From JANNPJ01 sp965200525 (GTDB lineage Bacteria; Actinomycetota; Actinomycetes; Actinomycetales; Kineosporiaceae), in the NCBI GenBank assembly GCA_965200525.1, contig OZ241368.1:5208001-5272000 (forward strand): DNA of 64,000 bases, given 5' to 3'. Positions 25,501 to 32,885 of this stretch are shown piece after piece; positions within the stretch are counted from its first letter, which is position 1; the number at the start of each line of letters is the position of its first letter. The notes below the pieces were generated by a model, which did no database searches, was not told where the DNA came from, and saw only the letters and a program-made list of their open reading frames with translations. A program made the position numbers and the translations under genes.

Positions 25501-25881
25501 GGTGGGCTGTGCGGTGTGCTGGGCCAGCGCCTCGCGGACCAGCGCGATCACCGTCTCCTCGCCCAGCCCGGCCCGTGCCGAGAGCTCGACCAGATCGCGG
25601 GCGAGGTCCCGGACGGCGCTGAGGTCGGCGCTGGCCCCCTGATAGACCACGACGGTCCCGGTGCGCCGCCGGCTGTGCACCAGGCCGTCCAGCTCTAGCA
25701 CCTGGTAGGCCTTGCCGACGGTGTTGATGGCCACCCCGAGCTCGGCGGCCAGGGCTCGGACGGTCGGCAGATGGGTGCCCAGGGCGAGCGCGCCGGTCAG
25801 GATGTAGCCGGCCAGCTGCTCGCGGATCTGTTCGAAAACTGGCGTGGCGGAGTCGAGTTCGACGGCGACGAGCAGGCCCAC
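25495..25881 (-). CDS. GntR-family regulator, YtrA subfamily
   Basis: A 128-residue protein: GntR winged helix (PVFEQIREQLAGYILTGALALGTHLPTVRALAAELGVAINTV) and a short C-terminal dimerisation segment, the YtrA layout. The start is GTG 25881 with minus-strand TACTTT (25893-25888) 6 nt before it and no ribosome site, so a leaderless transcript is plausible. It follows the AraC gene by 17 nt. YtrA-type regulators usually control nearby ABC transporters; none adjoins here, so the target is unknown. Confidence 0.88.
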   Translation of the reverse strand: MGLLVAVELDSATPVFEQIREQLAGYILTGALALGTHLPTVRALAAELGVAINTVGKAYQVLELDGLVHSRRRTGTVVVYQGASADLSAVRDLARDLVELSARAGLGEETVIALVREALAQHTAQPTG

Positions 25882-25898
25882 GAGGGCAAAGTATCAGA

Positions 25899-26792
25899 CT
25901 AGTAAGACAATGCGGTTTCCGGGTCGACCGCGGCGCGGGGATCGATCGGGCGGCTACGTGCGAACCGGGCCGGGCTCACGCCGAGAATCCGGGTGAAGTG
26001 CCGGTTCAGGTGCGACTGGTCGTAGAAACCGGCCAGCTCGGCCGCCTCGGCCGGCGGCCGCCCCTCGAGCAGGTGCCGGCGGGCCAGGTCCACCCGCCGG
26101 CCGGTCAGGTACAGGTGGGGCGGAAGGCCGTAGGCCTTGCTGAACGCGCGGATCAGGTGGGTCGGGTGACTGCCCAGCTGCCGGGCGGCGTCGTCCAGGG
26201 CAATACCGGGCCGGATCCGTGCGTCCAGCAGGTCGCGCAGCCGGGCGGCCAGGTCCGGCGCTGGTGGTTCGCCGGCGTCGTCCGTCTGCCCGCCGGAGCC
26301 CAGCCCCGGCCGTGGCTGGTGACCCGGTGGTTGACTCGGCCGTTGACGCAACTGCTGGAGCAGCCGTTCGGTGATCAGGGCCAGCCGGCTCTGGGCCTCC
26401 AGCGGTTCGGTTGGCCGGGCCAGCACCTGGTGCAGTTGGTGGACCCGGCGGCGCAGCACCGGGTCAACGATCCCGGGGTGGTCCACCGCCGCGCCGATCA
26501 GGTCGAGGTCGAGCTGGTCGCGGTCGAGGTAGATGACCCGCTTGCGGAAGCCCCCGGGCCGGGCCGAGCGACCGTCGTGCGGCACGTCCGGCGGCAGCAG
26601 CGTGACCAGCGACGACACCGCGCCGTGCTGGTGCCGGTCGAGGTCGTAACGAACTGCTCCCTGGTCAATGATCAGCAGGGTCCAGACATCGTGGGTGTGC
26701 ATCGGGTAGGCGTGTTCGGTGAAGCGGGCGTACAGCACCTCGCGGACGCCGCTGATCGCCGGTTGCCAGGCCACCACCCGATCGCTGCCCAT
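25899..26792 (-). CDS. AraC-family transcriptional regulator
   Basis: A 297-residue protein from ATG 26792. An N-terminal cupin-like sensing domain (HAYPMHTHDVWTLLIIDQG) is followed by a Pro/Gly-rich linker and a C-terminal double helix-turn-helix (about 190-285, ALDDAARQLGSHPTHLIRAF and AAELAGFYDQSHLNRHF). TACGTT (complement of 26799-26804) is 6 nt before ATG 26792, which favours this start over an in-frame TTG at 26807. Divergent from a DUF2000 gene, a frequent neighbour of this AraC type and the likely target. Confidence 0.9.
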   Translation of the reverse strand: MGSDRVVAWQPAISGVREVLYARFTEHAYPMHTHDVWTLLIIDQGAVRYDLDRHQHGAVSSLVTLLPPDVPHDGRSARPGGFRKRVIYLDRDQLDLDLIGAAVDHPGIVDPVLRRRVHQLHQVLARPTEPLEAQSRLALITERLLQQLRQRPSQPPGHQPRPGLGSGGQTDDAGEPPAPDLAARLRDLLDARIRPGIALDDAARQLGSHPTHLIRAFSKAYGLPPHLYLTGRRVDLARRHLLEGRPPAEAAELAGFYDQSHLNRHFTRILGVSPARFARSRPIDPRAAVDPETALSY

Positions 26793-26842
26793 GCCAGGAA
26801 CGTACAAGACGGCCGGTCCGGTGCGGCGGGAGAGTGCTCGGC

Positions 26843-27334
26843 GTGACCCATGTGAACCAGACCCAGATGAACGAGACTCAGGAGAACGGTACTGATCAGA
26901 GAGATCAGGCCGGCAGCGGGCCGACCCGGTTCGACACCAAGATCTGCGTGCTGCTGCGCGACGACCTGGAGTCCTGGCAGCGGCTCAACGTCTGTGCCTT
27001 CCTGACCTCCGGGATCACGGCGGCCGAGCCGGGCCTGATCGGCGGGCCCTACGAGGACGGCGACGGCACCCTCTACCTGGCCCTGCTCCGCCAGCCGGTG
27101 GTGGTCCTGCTCGGCGCCAAGGAGGTGCTGAGCGCGGCTCACGGCCGGGCCCTGGGACGGGGCCTGCCGATGTCGATCTTTACCTCGGACATGTTCCGGA
27201 CCGGGAACGACCGAGACAACCGCGCCGCTGTCCGGACCGTCCCGCGCGGACAGCTCGATCTGGTCGGGATGGCCCTGCACGGCCCTCGCAACGCCGTCGA
27301 CAGGGTGTTCAAGGGCGCCCGGATGCATCCGTGA
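26843..27334 (+). CDS. DUF2000 family protein
   Basis: A 163-residue protein from GTG 26843, chosen because GGGAGA (26828-26833) gives a 9-nt spacing; GTG 26834 is in frame but too close. After a polar Asn/Gln-rich leader the DUF2000 domain begins at FDTKICVLLRDDLESWQRLNV and ends with DLVGMALHGPRNAVDRVFKG. The fold is related to peptidyl-tRNA hydrolase 2, but the function is unknown. Divergent from the AraC regulator gene. Confidence 0.82.
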   Translation: MTHVNQTQMNETQENGTDQRDQAGSGPTRFDTKICVLLRDDLESWQRLNVCAFLTSGITAAEPGLIGGPYEDGDGTLYLALLRQPVVVLLGAKEVLSAAHGRALGRGLPMSIFTSDMFRTGNDRDNRAAVRTVPRGQLDLVGMALHGPRNAVDRVFKGARMHP

Positions 27335-27402
27335 GCCGAGCTGAGCCGTGCCGCACCCGCCGGCTGGGCCGGACCTGACCAAGATTGGACGGGTGGCCCG
27401 CC

Positions 27403-28821
27403 TCAGCCGCCCAGGACGGCCCAGCCGTGCGGACCGAGCCGGACCCGGGCCGCCTCGCCCGACGGGTCCAGCAGCTCTGCGTCACCGGCCAGGACCAGCT
27501 GGGCCCGGCCGACGGCCGGTTCGGCGGGCTCGTTGGCCAGGTTGAGGGCGACCACCAGGGCGTCGTCCCCGTTGCGGATCTCGTAGCTGAACTGGCGGTT
27601 GGCCAGGGTGAGTGGCCGGACCCGGGCGGTGTGCAGCCAGGCATGGCGCCGGCGCAGAGCGATCAGGTCCCGGTGCAGCCGCAGGACGCCCCGGCCGTAG
27701 GGGGCCAGGTCGTTCGGGGACGCCGGAAAGGCGGGCCGGATCGCGTCGTCGCCGCCGGCCCGCTCCTCCTTGATCCCGCGAAAGCCTTGCTCGTCGCCGG
27801 CGTAGATCGACGGCGTGCCGCCGACCGTGAGCAGCACCACCAGGGCGTGGGCCAGATGGCGCTCGTCGGTGAGCCGGCTGGCCAGTCGGGTGACGTCGTG
27901 ATTGCCGACGAACGTGAGCGGGACGAACTGCTCCAGCCAGCTGTTGTGCCGGTCCAGGGTCCAGGCCAGCTCGAAGAAGTTGCCGTCGTTGAGCGAGCTC
28001 CAGATCGACTTCCAGAGCTCGTACTGGGTCACCGAGTCGAGGCCGGAATCGCTGACGTAGCTGGCGTAGTCACCGTGCAGGACCTCGCCGACCAGGTAGG
28101 CGTCGGGATGGGCGGCGCGGACCCGGGGGAGTACCTCGGCCCAGAACCGGGTGGGGACGGCGTATGCGGCGTCCAGGCGCCAGCCGTCCGCGCCGCGGTC
28201 GAGCCAGTGCGTCATCACCGCCGCGACGTGGTCAGCCACCTGTGGCTCGGCGTGGTTCAGGGCGACGAGCCGGCGGTGTCCTTCGAAGCAGTCGTACTCG
28301 GGTTCGGTCCCGGGGCGCCAGGTGTCCGGTGATTCCCAGGTCAGCCGGAACCAGTTCGCCGTGGCCGCGGCCGGCCCCTGGTCCAATACCTGGGCGAACG
28401 CCGGGAAGCCGCGGCCGACGTGATTGAACACGCCGTCCAGCAGCACCTTCAGGCCCCGCTGGTGGGCCGCCCGGATCAGCGTGTCGAAGTCACCGTCGTC
28501 CCCGAGCCGGGGGTCGATCCGGAAGTGGTCGGTGGTGTCGTAGCCGTGGGTGCCGGAGGCGAAGACCGGGCCCAGGGCCAGGCCGGAGGCGCCCAGCTCG
28601 ACGGCGTAGTCGAGCCAGGCGATCAGCGCCCCGAGCCGGTGCCGGACCGGGGCGGTGTCGAGCTGCGGCTCGGCGCCGACGAAGCCGAGCGGGAACACCT
28701 GCCACCAGACGGCGCTGCGGACCCAGTCCGGCCCGGTGACGGCGGTGGCGGTGGTGGTGGTCGTGTCGGTGGTCGTTCCGGTGACGGTCGCGGTGCCGGG
28801 CCGGGGCTGCGCCGGACCCAT
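27403..28821 (-). CDS. Glycoside hydrolase family 13 (alpha-amylase/cyclomaltodextrinase-like)
   Basis: A 472-residue protein with all four GH13 signature regions: DGVFNHVG, GWRLDAAYAV with nucleophile Asp about 217, VGEVLHGDY with acid/base Glu about 247, and FVGNHDVTR with Asp about 308. A compact C-terminal beta domain follows. No signal peptide, so it acts on internal alpha-glucans or imported maltodextrins. The first 30 residues are Thr-rich and may be untranslated if a later start is used. The ATG shares 1 nt with the MarR stop, so the two genes form an operon. Confidence 0.9.
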   Translation of the reverse strand: MGPAQPRPGTATVTGTTTDTTTTTATAVTGPDWVRSAVWWQVFPLGFVGAEPQLDTAPVRHRLGALIAWLDYAVELGASGLALGPVFASGTHGYDTTDHFRIDPRLGDDGDFDTLIRAAHQRGLKVLLDGVFNHVGRGFPAFAQVLDQGPAAATANWFRLTWESPDTWRPGTEPEYDCFEGHRRLVALNHAEPQVADHVAAVMTHWLDRGADGWRLDAAYAVPTRFWAEVLPRVRAAHPDAYLVGEVLHGDYASYVSDSGLDSVTQYELWKSIWSSLNDGNFFELAWTLDRHNSWLEQFVPLTFVGNHDVTRLASRLTDERHLAHALVVLLTVGGTPSIYAGDEQGFRGIKEERAGGDDAIRPAFPASPNDLAPYGRGVLRLHRDLIALRRRHAWLHTARVRPLTLANRQFSYEIRNGDDALVVALNLANEPAEPAVGRAQLVLAGDAELLDPSGEAARVRLGPHGWAVLGG

Positions 28822-29258
28822 CAGGCGTCCGCCAGCCGGTCCATCAGGATGCCGGCGATCTGCAACACCCGAGCCTCGGTGTCGCTGAGTCCGGCGATCA
28901 CCTCGGCCAGCCAGATGTCGCGCTCGGCCATGTCCTGCGAGAGGGCGTCGAAACCGGCGCCGGTTAGGGCCAGCAGCGACTCGCGCCGGTCGGCCGGGCT
29001 CGGGCTGCGTGAGATCAGTTCGGCCAGCTCCAGTTCGGCGAACACCCGGGTCAGTGACTGCGGGCGCTGCCGCTCGGCCTCGGCGACGTCCCCCGGAGTG
29101 CTCGGCCCGTGCCGGTGCAGGTGGCTGAGCACGCCGATCTTGTTGGCGCTGAGTGCGTGCACCGGCCGCTCGGCCCGCAACCGGCGGGCCAACCGAGTGG
29201 CTCCGCGGCGGGCGTCGGCAGCGATGTTCAGCAGCTCGGTGGACCGTTCTTCAGGCAT
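28821..29258 (-). CDS. MarR-family regulator
   Basis: A 145-residue protein from ATG 29258, with a MarR winged helix (LSANKIGVLSHLHRHGPSTPGDVAEAERQRPQSLTRVFAELELAELI) and the wing SPSPADRRESLLALT. Minus-strand TAGCGT (29271-29266) is 7 nt before the ATG and there is no ribosome site. Two inverted CTTAGTGA elements flank the promoter. Co-transcribed with the GH13 gene, whose control it may exert. Confidence 0.9.
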   Translation of the reverse strand: MPEERSTELLNIAADARRGATRLARRLRAERPVHALSANKIGVLSHLHRHGPSTPGDVAEAERQRPQSLTRVFAELELAELISRSPSPADRRESLLALTGAGFDALSQDMAERDIWLAEVIAGLSDTEARVLQIAGILMDRLADA

Positions 29259-29265
29259 AAACAGT

Positions 29266-29332
29266 ACGCTAGCACTTAGTGAGTTCCAGCGCTGAACGGC
29301 CAAATATCGGATTCATGAGGTAAATCACTAAG
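29266..29332. promoter_or_regulatory. MarR promoter with paired CTTAGTGA sites
   Basis: CTTAGTGA at 29275-29282 and its complement TCACTAAG at 29325-29332 face each other 42 nt apart. The left copy directly adjoins the -10 box (29266-29271). Probable autoregulatory operators. Confidence 0.45.
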
Positions 29333-29473
29333 CGAGATCTTATCGTTGCGGTTAGGTCGGATCGTGACGGGAATGATCGGGTGGAACCTGATCTGGCGAC
29401 CTCCGGGGAGCGTTGGTACGTTTCGCCCGGATCAGTTACAGATCAAGACATCTATCCGACGGGTGGCTGAAGA

Positions 29474-29713
29474 ATGAGCGACACCAGCGAGTACGCGACG
29501 ACCTTCGCTCTGATCGACGTCGACGGCGACGGCCTGATCACGGCAGCCGAACTGCAGAACCTGATGGAGGCTCTGGGGGCCGAGGTGAGCGACGAGTTCG
29601 CCGCCCACGCCGTCTCGGTGCTGGACACCAACGGCGACGGCCTCGTCTCGCTGGAGGAGCTCACCGCTTACCTGAAGAACGCGCCGAGCGCTCCGGCCGA
29701 GCCCCAGGCCTGA
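29474..29713 (+). CDS. Two-EF-hand calcium-binding mini-protein
   Basis: A 79-residue acidic protein with two complete EF-hand loops: ligands D15, D17, D19, E26 (DVDGDGLITAAE) and D51, N53, D55, E62 (DTNGDGLVSLEE). The spacing of helices matches a calmodulin lobe. No signal peptide or membrane helix, so it should be a cytosolic Ca2+ buffer or sensor. Short actinobacterial EF-hand proteins of the CabD/calerythrin kind exist. No partner is evident; the neighbouring GT2-GtrA gene is convergent. The tail is Pro/Ala-rich (NAPSAPAEPQA). Confidence 0.9.
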   Translation: MSDTSEYATTFALIDVDGDGLITAAELQNLMEALGAEVSDEFAAHAVSVLDTNGDGLVSLEELTAYLKNAPSAPAEPQA

Positions 29714-29760
29714 GTTCCGGCTGAAACCCACTTCCGGCTCGCCCGGTTCCGGTTCAGGCC
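29707..29760. terminator. Possible shared terminator hairpin with both stops in the stem
   Basis: ggcctga (29707-29713) pairs with tcaggcc (29754-29760), and ccgg pairs with ccgg further in with a bulge. The EF-hand TGA and the complement of the glycosyltransferase TGA are both inside the stem. Direct ttccggct repeats lie in the loop. Weak compared with the other terminators in the window. Confidence 0.35.
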
Positions 29761-31052
29761 GGCCGGGCGACCCGGAAGACCCAGGTACGCAGCAGGGAGA
29801 AACGCAGGGCGGCGGCCAGCAGGCTGGCCGCCATCAACACGATCAGCTCGACGCCATGGTGAGTGGTTGTGGACACCGCTGCCAGCGCGGCCAGGGAGCC
29901 GTCGGTCAGGGCAAGGGCGAAGGAGAACACGGCCAGGCCCTGAAGCTGGTGGCGCCACCACTGGTCGGGGCCGTGGACGCCGAAGGTCAGGCTCCGGTTG
30001 GCGGCGGTATTGCCGATCGTGGTCAGCAGCAGGGCCAGCAGGTTGGCGGTCTGAGCGCCCGTCCCAGCCCGCAGCAGCGCGTACAGAATCACGTAGGCCG
30101 TGGTGCTGACCGCGCCAACCAGGGCGAACCTGATCAGCTGACCGGTCAAGCCGGCGGGCACGCCGTCCGGGTCGACCGTTCGGCCGGTGGCCGACAGCCC
30201 ACCCTCGACGGTGCCGCCGGCTCCTGCGCCGGCCGAGCCCGGGCGCAGCTGCGAACGCAGATCGGCCAGCGGCAGCCGCCCAGCGGTCAGGGCCCGGCCC
30301 ACCCGAACGACGCCCCGCAGGTCGGCCATCGCCGTTGAGACGATGTCGACCCGGCTGTCCGGGTCGTCGACCCAGTCGACTGGAACCTCGTGGATTCGCA
30401 GCCCGGCCCGCTCGGCCAGAACCAGCAGTTCGGTGTCGAAGAACCAGCCGGTGTCCTCCACCAGGGGTAGCAGCCGGGCTGCGACGTCCCCCCGAATGGC
30501 CTTGAAGCCACACTGGGCGTCAGAGAATCCGGCCGCCAGGGTGCCGCGCAGGATGAGGTTGTAGCAGCGGGAGATGAGTTCCCGCTTGGGGCCGCGAACA
30601 ACCCGCGAGCCCCGGGCCAGCCTGGTGCCGATCGCTAGCTCCGAGTGCCCGGACAGCAACGGTGCCACCAGTGGCAGCAGAGCGGCCAGGTCGGTCGACA
30701 GGTCGACGTCCATGTAGGCCAGGACGGTGGCGTCCGACTCGGACCAGACCTGCCGCAGGGCCCGCCCGCGGCCCTTCTGCTCCAGGTGGACGGCGACCAC
30801 CTCGGGGTAGTCCGCGGCCAGCCGCCGGGCGATGGCCAGGGTGGCGTCGGTGCTGGCGTTGTCGGCCACGGTGATCCGGAACCGGTACGGGAAGCGGGCC
30901 TGCAAGTAACCGTGCAGGCGGATCACGCACGATTCGATCCCGGCCTCCTCGTTGTAGACCGGGATCACCACGTCGAGGGCCGGGACGAGCAACGGGTCGG
31001 AGGGGACGGGGCGGGTCGGCGTCGAGTTCGGGTCCGGGAGGGTCGTGGTCAT
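29754..31052 (-). CDS. GT2 glycosyltransferase fused to a GtrA membrane domain
   Basis: A 432-residue protein from ATG 31052. The N-terminal GT-A domain starts LDVVIPVYNEEAGIE (26-40) and has the metal-binding DVD at 115-117. This group transfers a sugar from a nucleotide donor to polyprenyl phosphate, like dolichol-phosphate mannose synthase. A linker (about 265-300) leads to a GtrA-like domain of four helices (about 305-430) that may flip the lipid-linked sugar. Having both functions in one chain is known in actinobacteria. No close glycan genes are seen; convergent with the EF-hand gene. Confidence 0.88.
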   Translation of the reverse strand: MTTTLPDPNSTPTRPVPSDPLLVPALDVVIPVYNEEAGIESCVIRLHGYLQARFPYRFRITVADNASTDATLAIARRLAADYPEVVAVHLEQKGRGRALRQVWSESDATVLAYMDVDLSTDLAALLPLVAPLLSGHSELAIGTRLARGSRVVRGPKRELISRCYNLILRGTLAAGFSDAQCGFKAIRGDVAARLLPLVEDTGWFFDTELLVLAERAGLRIHEVPVDWVDDPDSRVDIVSTAMADLRGVVRVGRALTAGRLPLADLRSQLRPGSAGAGAGGTVEGGLSATGRTVDPDGVPAGLTGQLIRFALVGAVSTTAYVILYALLRAGTGAQTANLLALLLTTIGNTAANRSLTFGVHGPDQWWRHQLQGLAVFSFALALTDGSLAALAAVSTTTHHGVELIVLMAASLLAAALRFSLLRTWVFRVARPA

Positions 31053-31237
31053 GGTGTGACTCTGTCGTCGCCGTCTGACACCATCATCTGCCGGACCTGA
31101 ACGTCGACTGTGAACCAGGAGCTGATCCGATCGGGTGAATCCGAATGTTAATCGGTACGGCATCTCGAACAGGCGTTCGATACGAGGTACCTTGGAGGAC
31201 GTCGGGTCGAGACCGTCAAGGATCCGTGGAGTCGTCA

Positions 31238-31537
31238 ATGCCCGACCAGCCCCGTATCGACCGCGCCGCTGCTGAGGGGCGCATAATCCGTCCTGGGCAA
31301 CCGCTTCCGGTGATCGCCACGATTCGCTGGCATCACGGCGTCGTCCAGGAGGTGCCGGCGATCGCCGTGGCCTGGACGACGCAGGCGGTCGAGATCCAGT
31401 GGGAGATGGAGCGCGGCCAGGGGTTACGTACCGACTGGGTCCCGGCTTGCGACATCCGCCGCGGCGGTGACAAATCACGGTCGGTGAAGCCTCCCTCGCC
31501 TCTGCAGGTGGGTGCCGCCTCCAAGCAGTGCGACTGA
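31238..31537 (+). CDS. Small hypothetical protein
   Basis: A 99-residue protein from ATG 31238, chosen for GTGGAG 7 nt upstream. The central part (VIATIRWHHGVVQEVPAIAVAWTTQ, then EIQWEM and GLRTDWVPACDIRR) reads like a small beta-rich domain seen in several actinobacterial hypothetical proteins. The C-terminal 25 residues look disordered. No motif that assigns function. An upstream in-frame start at 31145 would lie in AT-rich non-coding-looking DNA. Confidence 0.6.
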   Translation: MPDQPRIDRAAAEGRIIRPGQPLPVIATIRWHHGVVQEVPAIAVAWTTQAVEIQWEMERGQGLRTDWVPACDIRRGGDKSRSVKPPSPLQVGAASKQCD

Positions 31538-31849
31538 CCCATTTCTCCGGACCGGACCGGACCTCCGGGGGCAGTGATGGGATCGATCAGACTGAGCCGG
31601 GAGACGTCCCGCCGGATGTGCCCGAGCAGGCTGCCCACGAGTAGGAACTTTTCGACTGATGCCTATTCGACCCGCGGCTGTGGGCGGTCGGGCGGGCATC
31701 GGGTTGGTACCCCGGATGCCGTCGTGAGTACTGAACGACGACGTCCACGGTTGAACGAACCACAACCTCGGCCGTCCAGGGATGCCCGGCCGGATGACGT
31801 CGCAGGCCGCGGCTCGCCACTCAGGTACAAGGTGAGCCCGGCGCGGGTT
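31538..31849. other. Gene-free stretch, nothing recognised
   Basis: About 310 nt with lower GC than average and only short open frames of unconvincing composition. No tRNA, hairpin terminator or repeat array is visible. It separates the small hypothetical gene from the convergent epimerase-like gene. Confidence 0.5.
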
Positions 31850-32431
31850 TCAGTCCTCGGTAAGGGTGAGTACGCCGCCGGTGGCATCGAGAGCTCCCAG
31901 AGTCTGGCGAGCGGCCTCATCGACACTGATCCGGGGAGCGGTCGGCAGGTCGACCGGGTAGTACGTCCCGGGCCCGTAGAACTGGCCGTACCGCAGCACC
32001 ACGCCGCCGTGCTCGAGCACGGCCGACTCCAGATCCTCGACCGCCGCGGCCCCTTCACCTGTCGTGGGCCACGCGATGCTCTGGGCCAGAACCTGTTTGA
32101 CCCCGGCGGCCCGAGCGGCGGCGAGCAGGTTGCGCGTGCCTTCCCGCCGGATCCGGGCGTGGCCAGCGGCATGTTCGCCGATCTGAGCAGGATCATCGGG
32201 CAGGTCGGTGAGTTGATGCACGATGACGTCGGGCCGGAACTCGGTCACGACCTGCTCGAGCTGCGCGGCATCGAACACGTCGCACACTACGGCGTCCGCT
32301 CCGAGGGCACGCAGTTCGACCACCGTGGTCGGCGTCCGAGTGATGCCGAGAACGTCGTGGCCTGCACTGACCAGCAACGGCAGAAGGCGTACCCCGATGA
32401 CTCCGCTGGCTCCAGCGACGAAGACTCGCAT
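31850..32431 (-). CDS. Short extended-SDR / NAD-dependent epimerase-like protein
   Basis: A 193-residue protein from ATG 32431. The nucleotide-binding motif is VAGASGVIGVRLL near the N-terminus, followed by DVFDAAQLEQVV and HQLTDLP. It is about 100 residues shorter than standard extended SDRs. The active-site Tyr-x-x-x-Lys is not evident, so it may be a reduced binding-only form or a truncation. TAGCCT (complement of 32438-32443) is 6 nt before ATG 32431, which supports this over the ATG 6 nt further up. Confidence 0.75.
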   Translation of the reverse strand: MRVFVAGASGVIGVRLLPLLVSAGHDVLGITRTPTTVVELRALGADAVVCDVFDAAQLEQVVTEFRPDVIVHQLTDLPDDPAQIGEHAAGHARIRREGTRNLLAAARAAGVKQVLAQSIAWPTTGEGAAAVEDLESAVLEHGGVVLRYGQFYGPGTYYPVDLPTAPRISVDEAARQTLGALDATGGVLTLTED

Positions 32432-32443
32432 GAGCAAAGGCTA

Positions 32444-32885
32444 TGCCTGGTCCGAAGCCGATCGCCAGTTTCGCTGTGATCAGTCCTGCGACTTCTGTGG
32501 TTCGGCGCATCCCGTTGGTGCAGTGCCGTGCGCCGACTGCGCCGACTGCACCAACTGCACCAACTGCACCAACTGGGTCTGACCTGCGGCTTTCTGTGGT
32601 GGCGGGCCCAGTCGGTGCAGTGGGTGCAGGCATGGCAGTGCCGTGCGCCGACTGCACCAACTGGGTCTGACCTGCGGCTTTCTGTGGTGGCGGGCCCAGT
32701 CGGTGCAGTGGGTGCAGGCACGGCGGCGCCGTGCTCCAACTGCACTAACTGGAAGGCAGCCGCCAAGCCAGCAGAGCAGTCGGCGCGGGATACGCGCCGC
32801 TCAGGCGCACACGTGAGCTGGACGGGACGCACACTCGGACCGGTGCCAGTCGAGCCGCGGGCGGCACTGCGGTGGCGGAGCGAAC
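32444..32885. other. Gene-free stretch with hairpin-rich minisatellite
   Basis: About 440 nt between the epimerase-like gene and the P55 stop. Most of it is occupied by the 88-nt repeat array described separately. Both strands give Cys/Thr/Asn- or Gly/Ala/Val-periodic open frames created by the repeat; none has a ribosome site or family resemblance. Confidence 0.65.
32485..32752. repeat. About 88-nt tandem repeat with internal 9-nt units and inverted arms
   Basis: Copies begin at 32485 (diverged), 32583 and 32671. The last two are identical over their first 50 nt. Within the first copy, accaactgc is itself repeated in tandem. Each unit carries cccagtcggtgcagt and, further on, actgcaccaactggg, complementary except for one base, so each can fold into a long hairpin. 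The array decays after 32752. Confidence 0.85.

Noticed and set aside
31850..32431. Epimerase-like gene as a pseudogene
   Set aside because: It is short, but the frame is intact with a good leaderless start and nucleotide-binding motif, so kept as a gene.
32443..32670. Cys/Thr/Asn-rich open frames in the minisatellite (CADC, CTNC units)
   Set aside because: Periodicity comes directly from the DNA repeat; no ribosome site, frames differ between copies.
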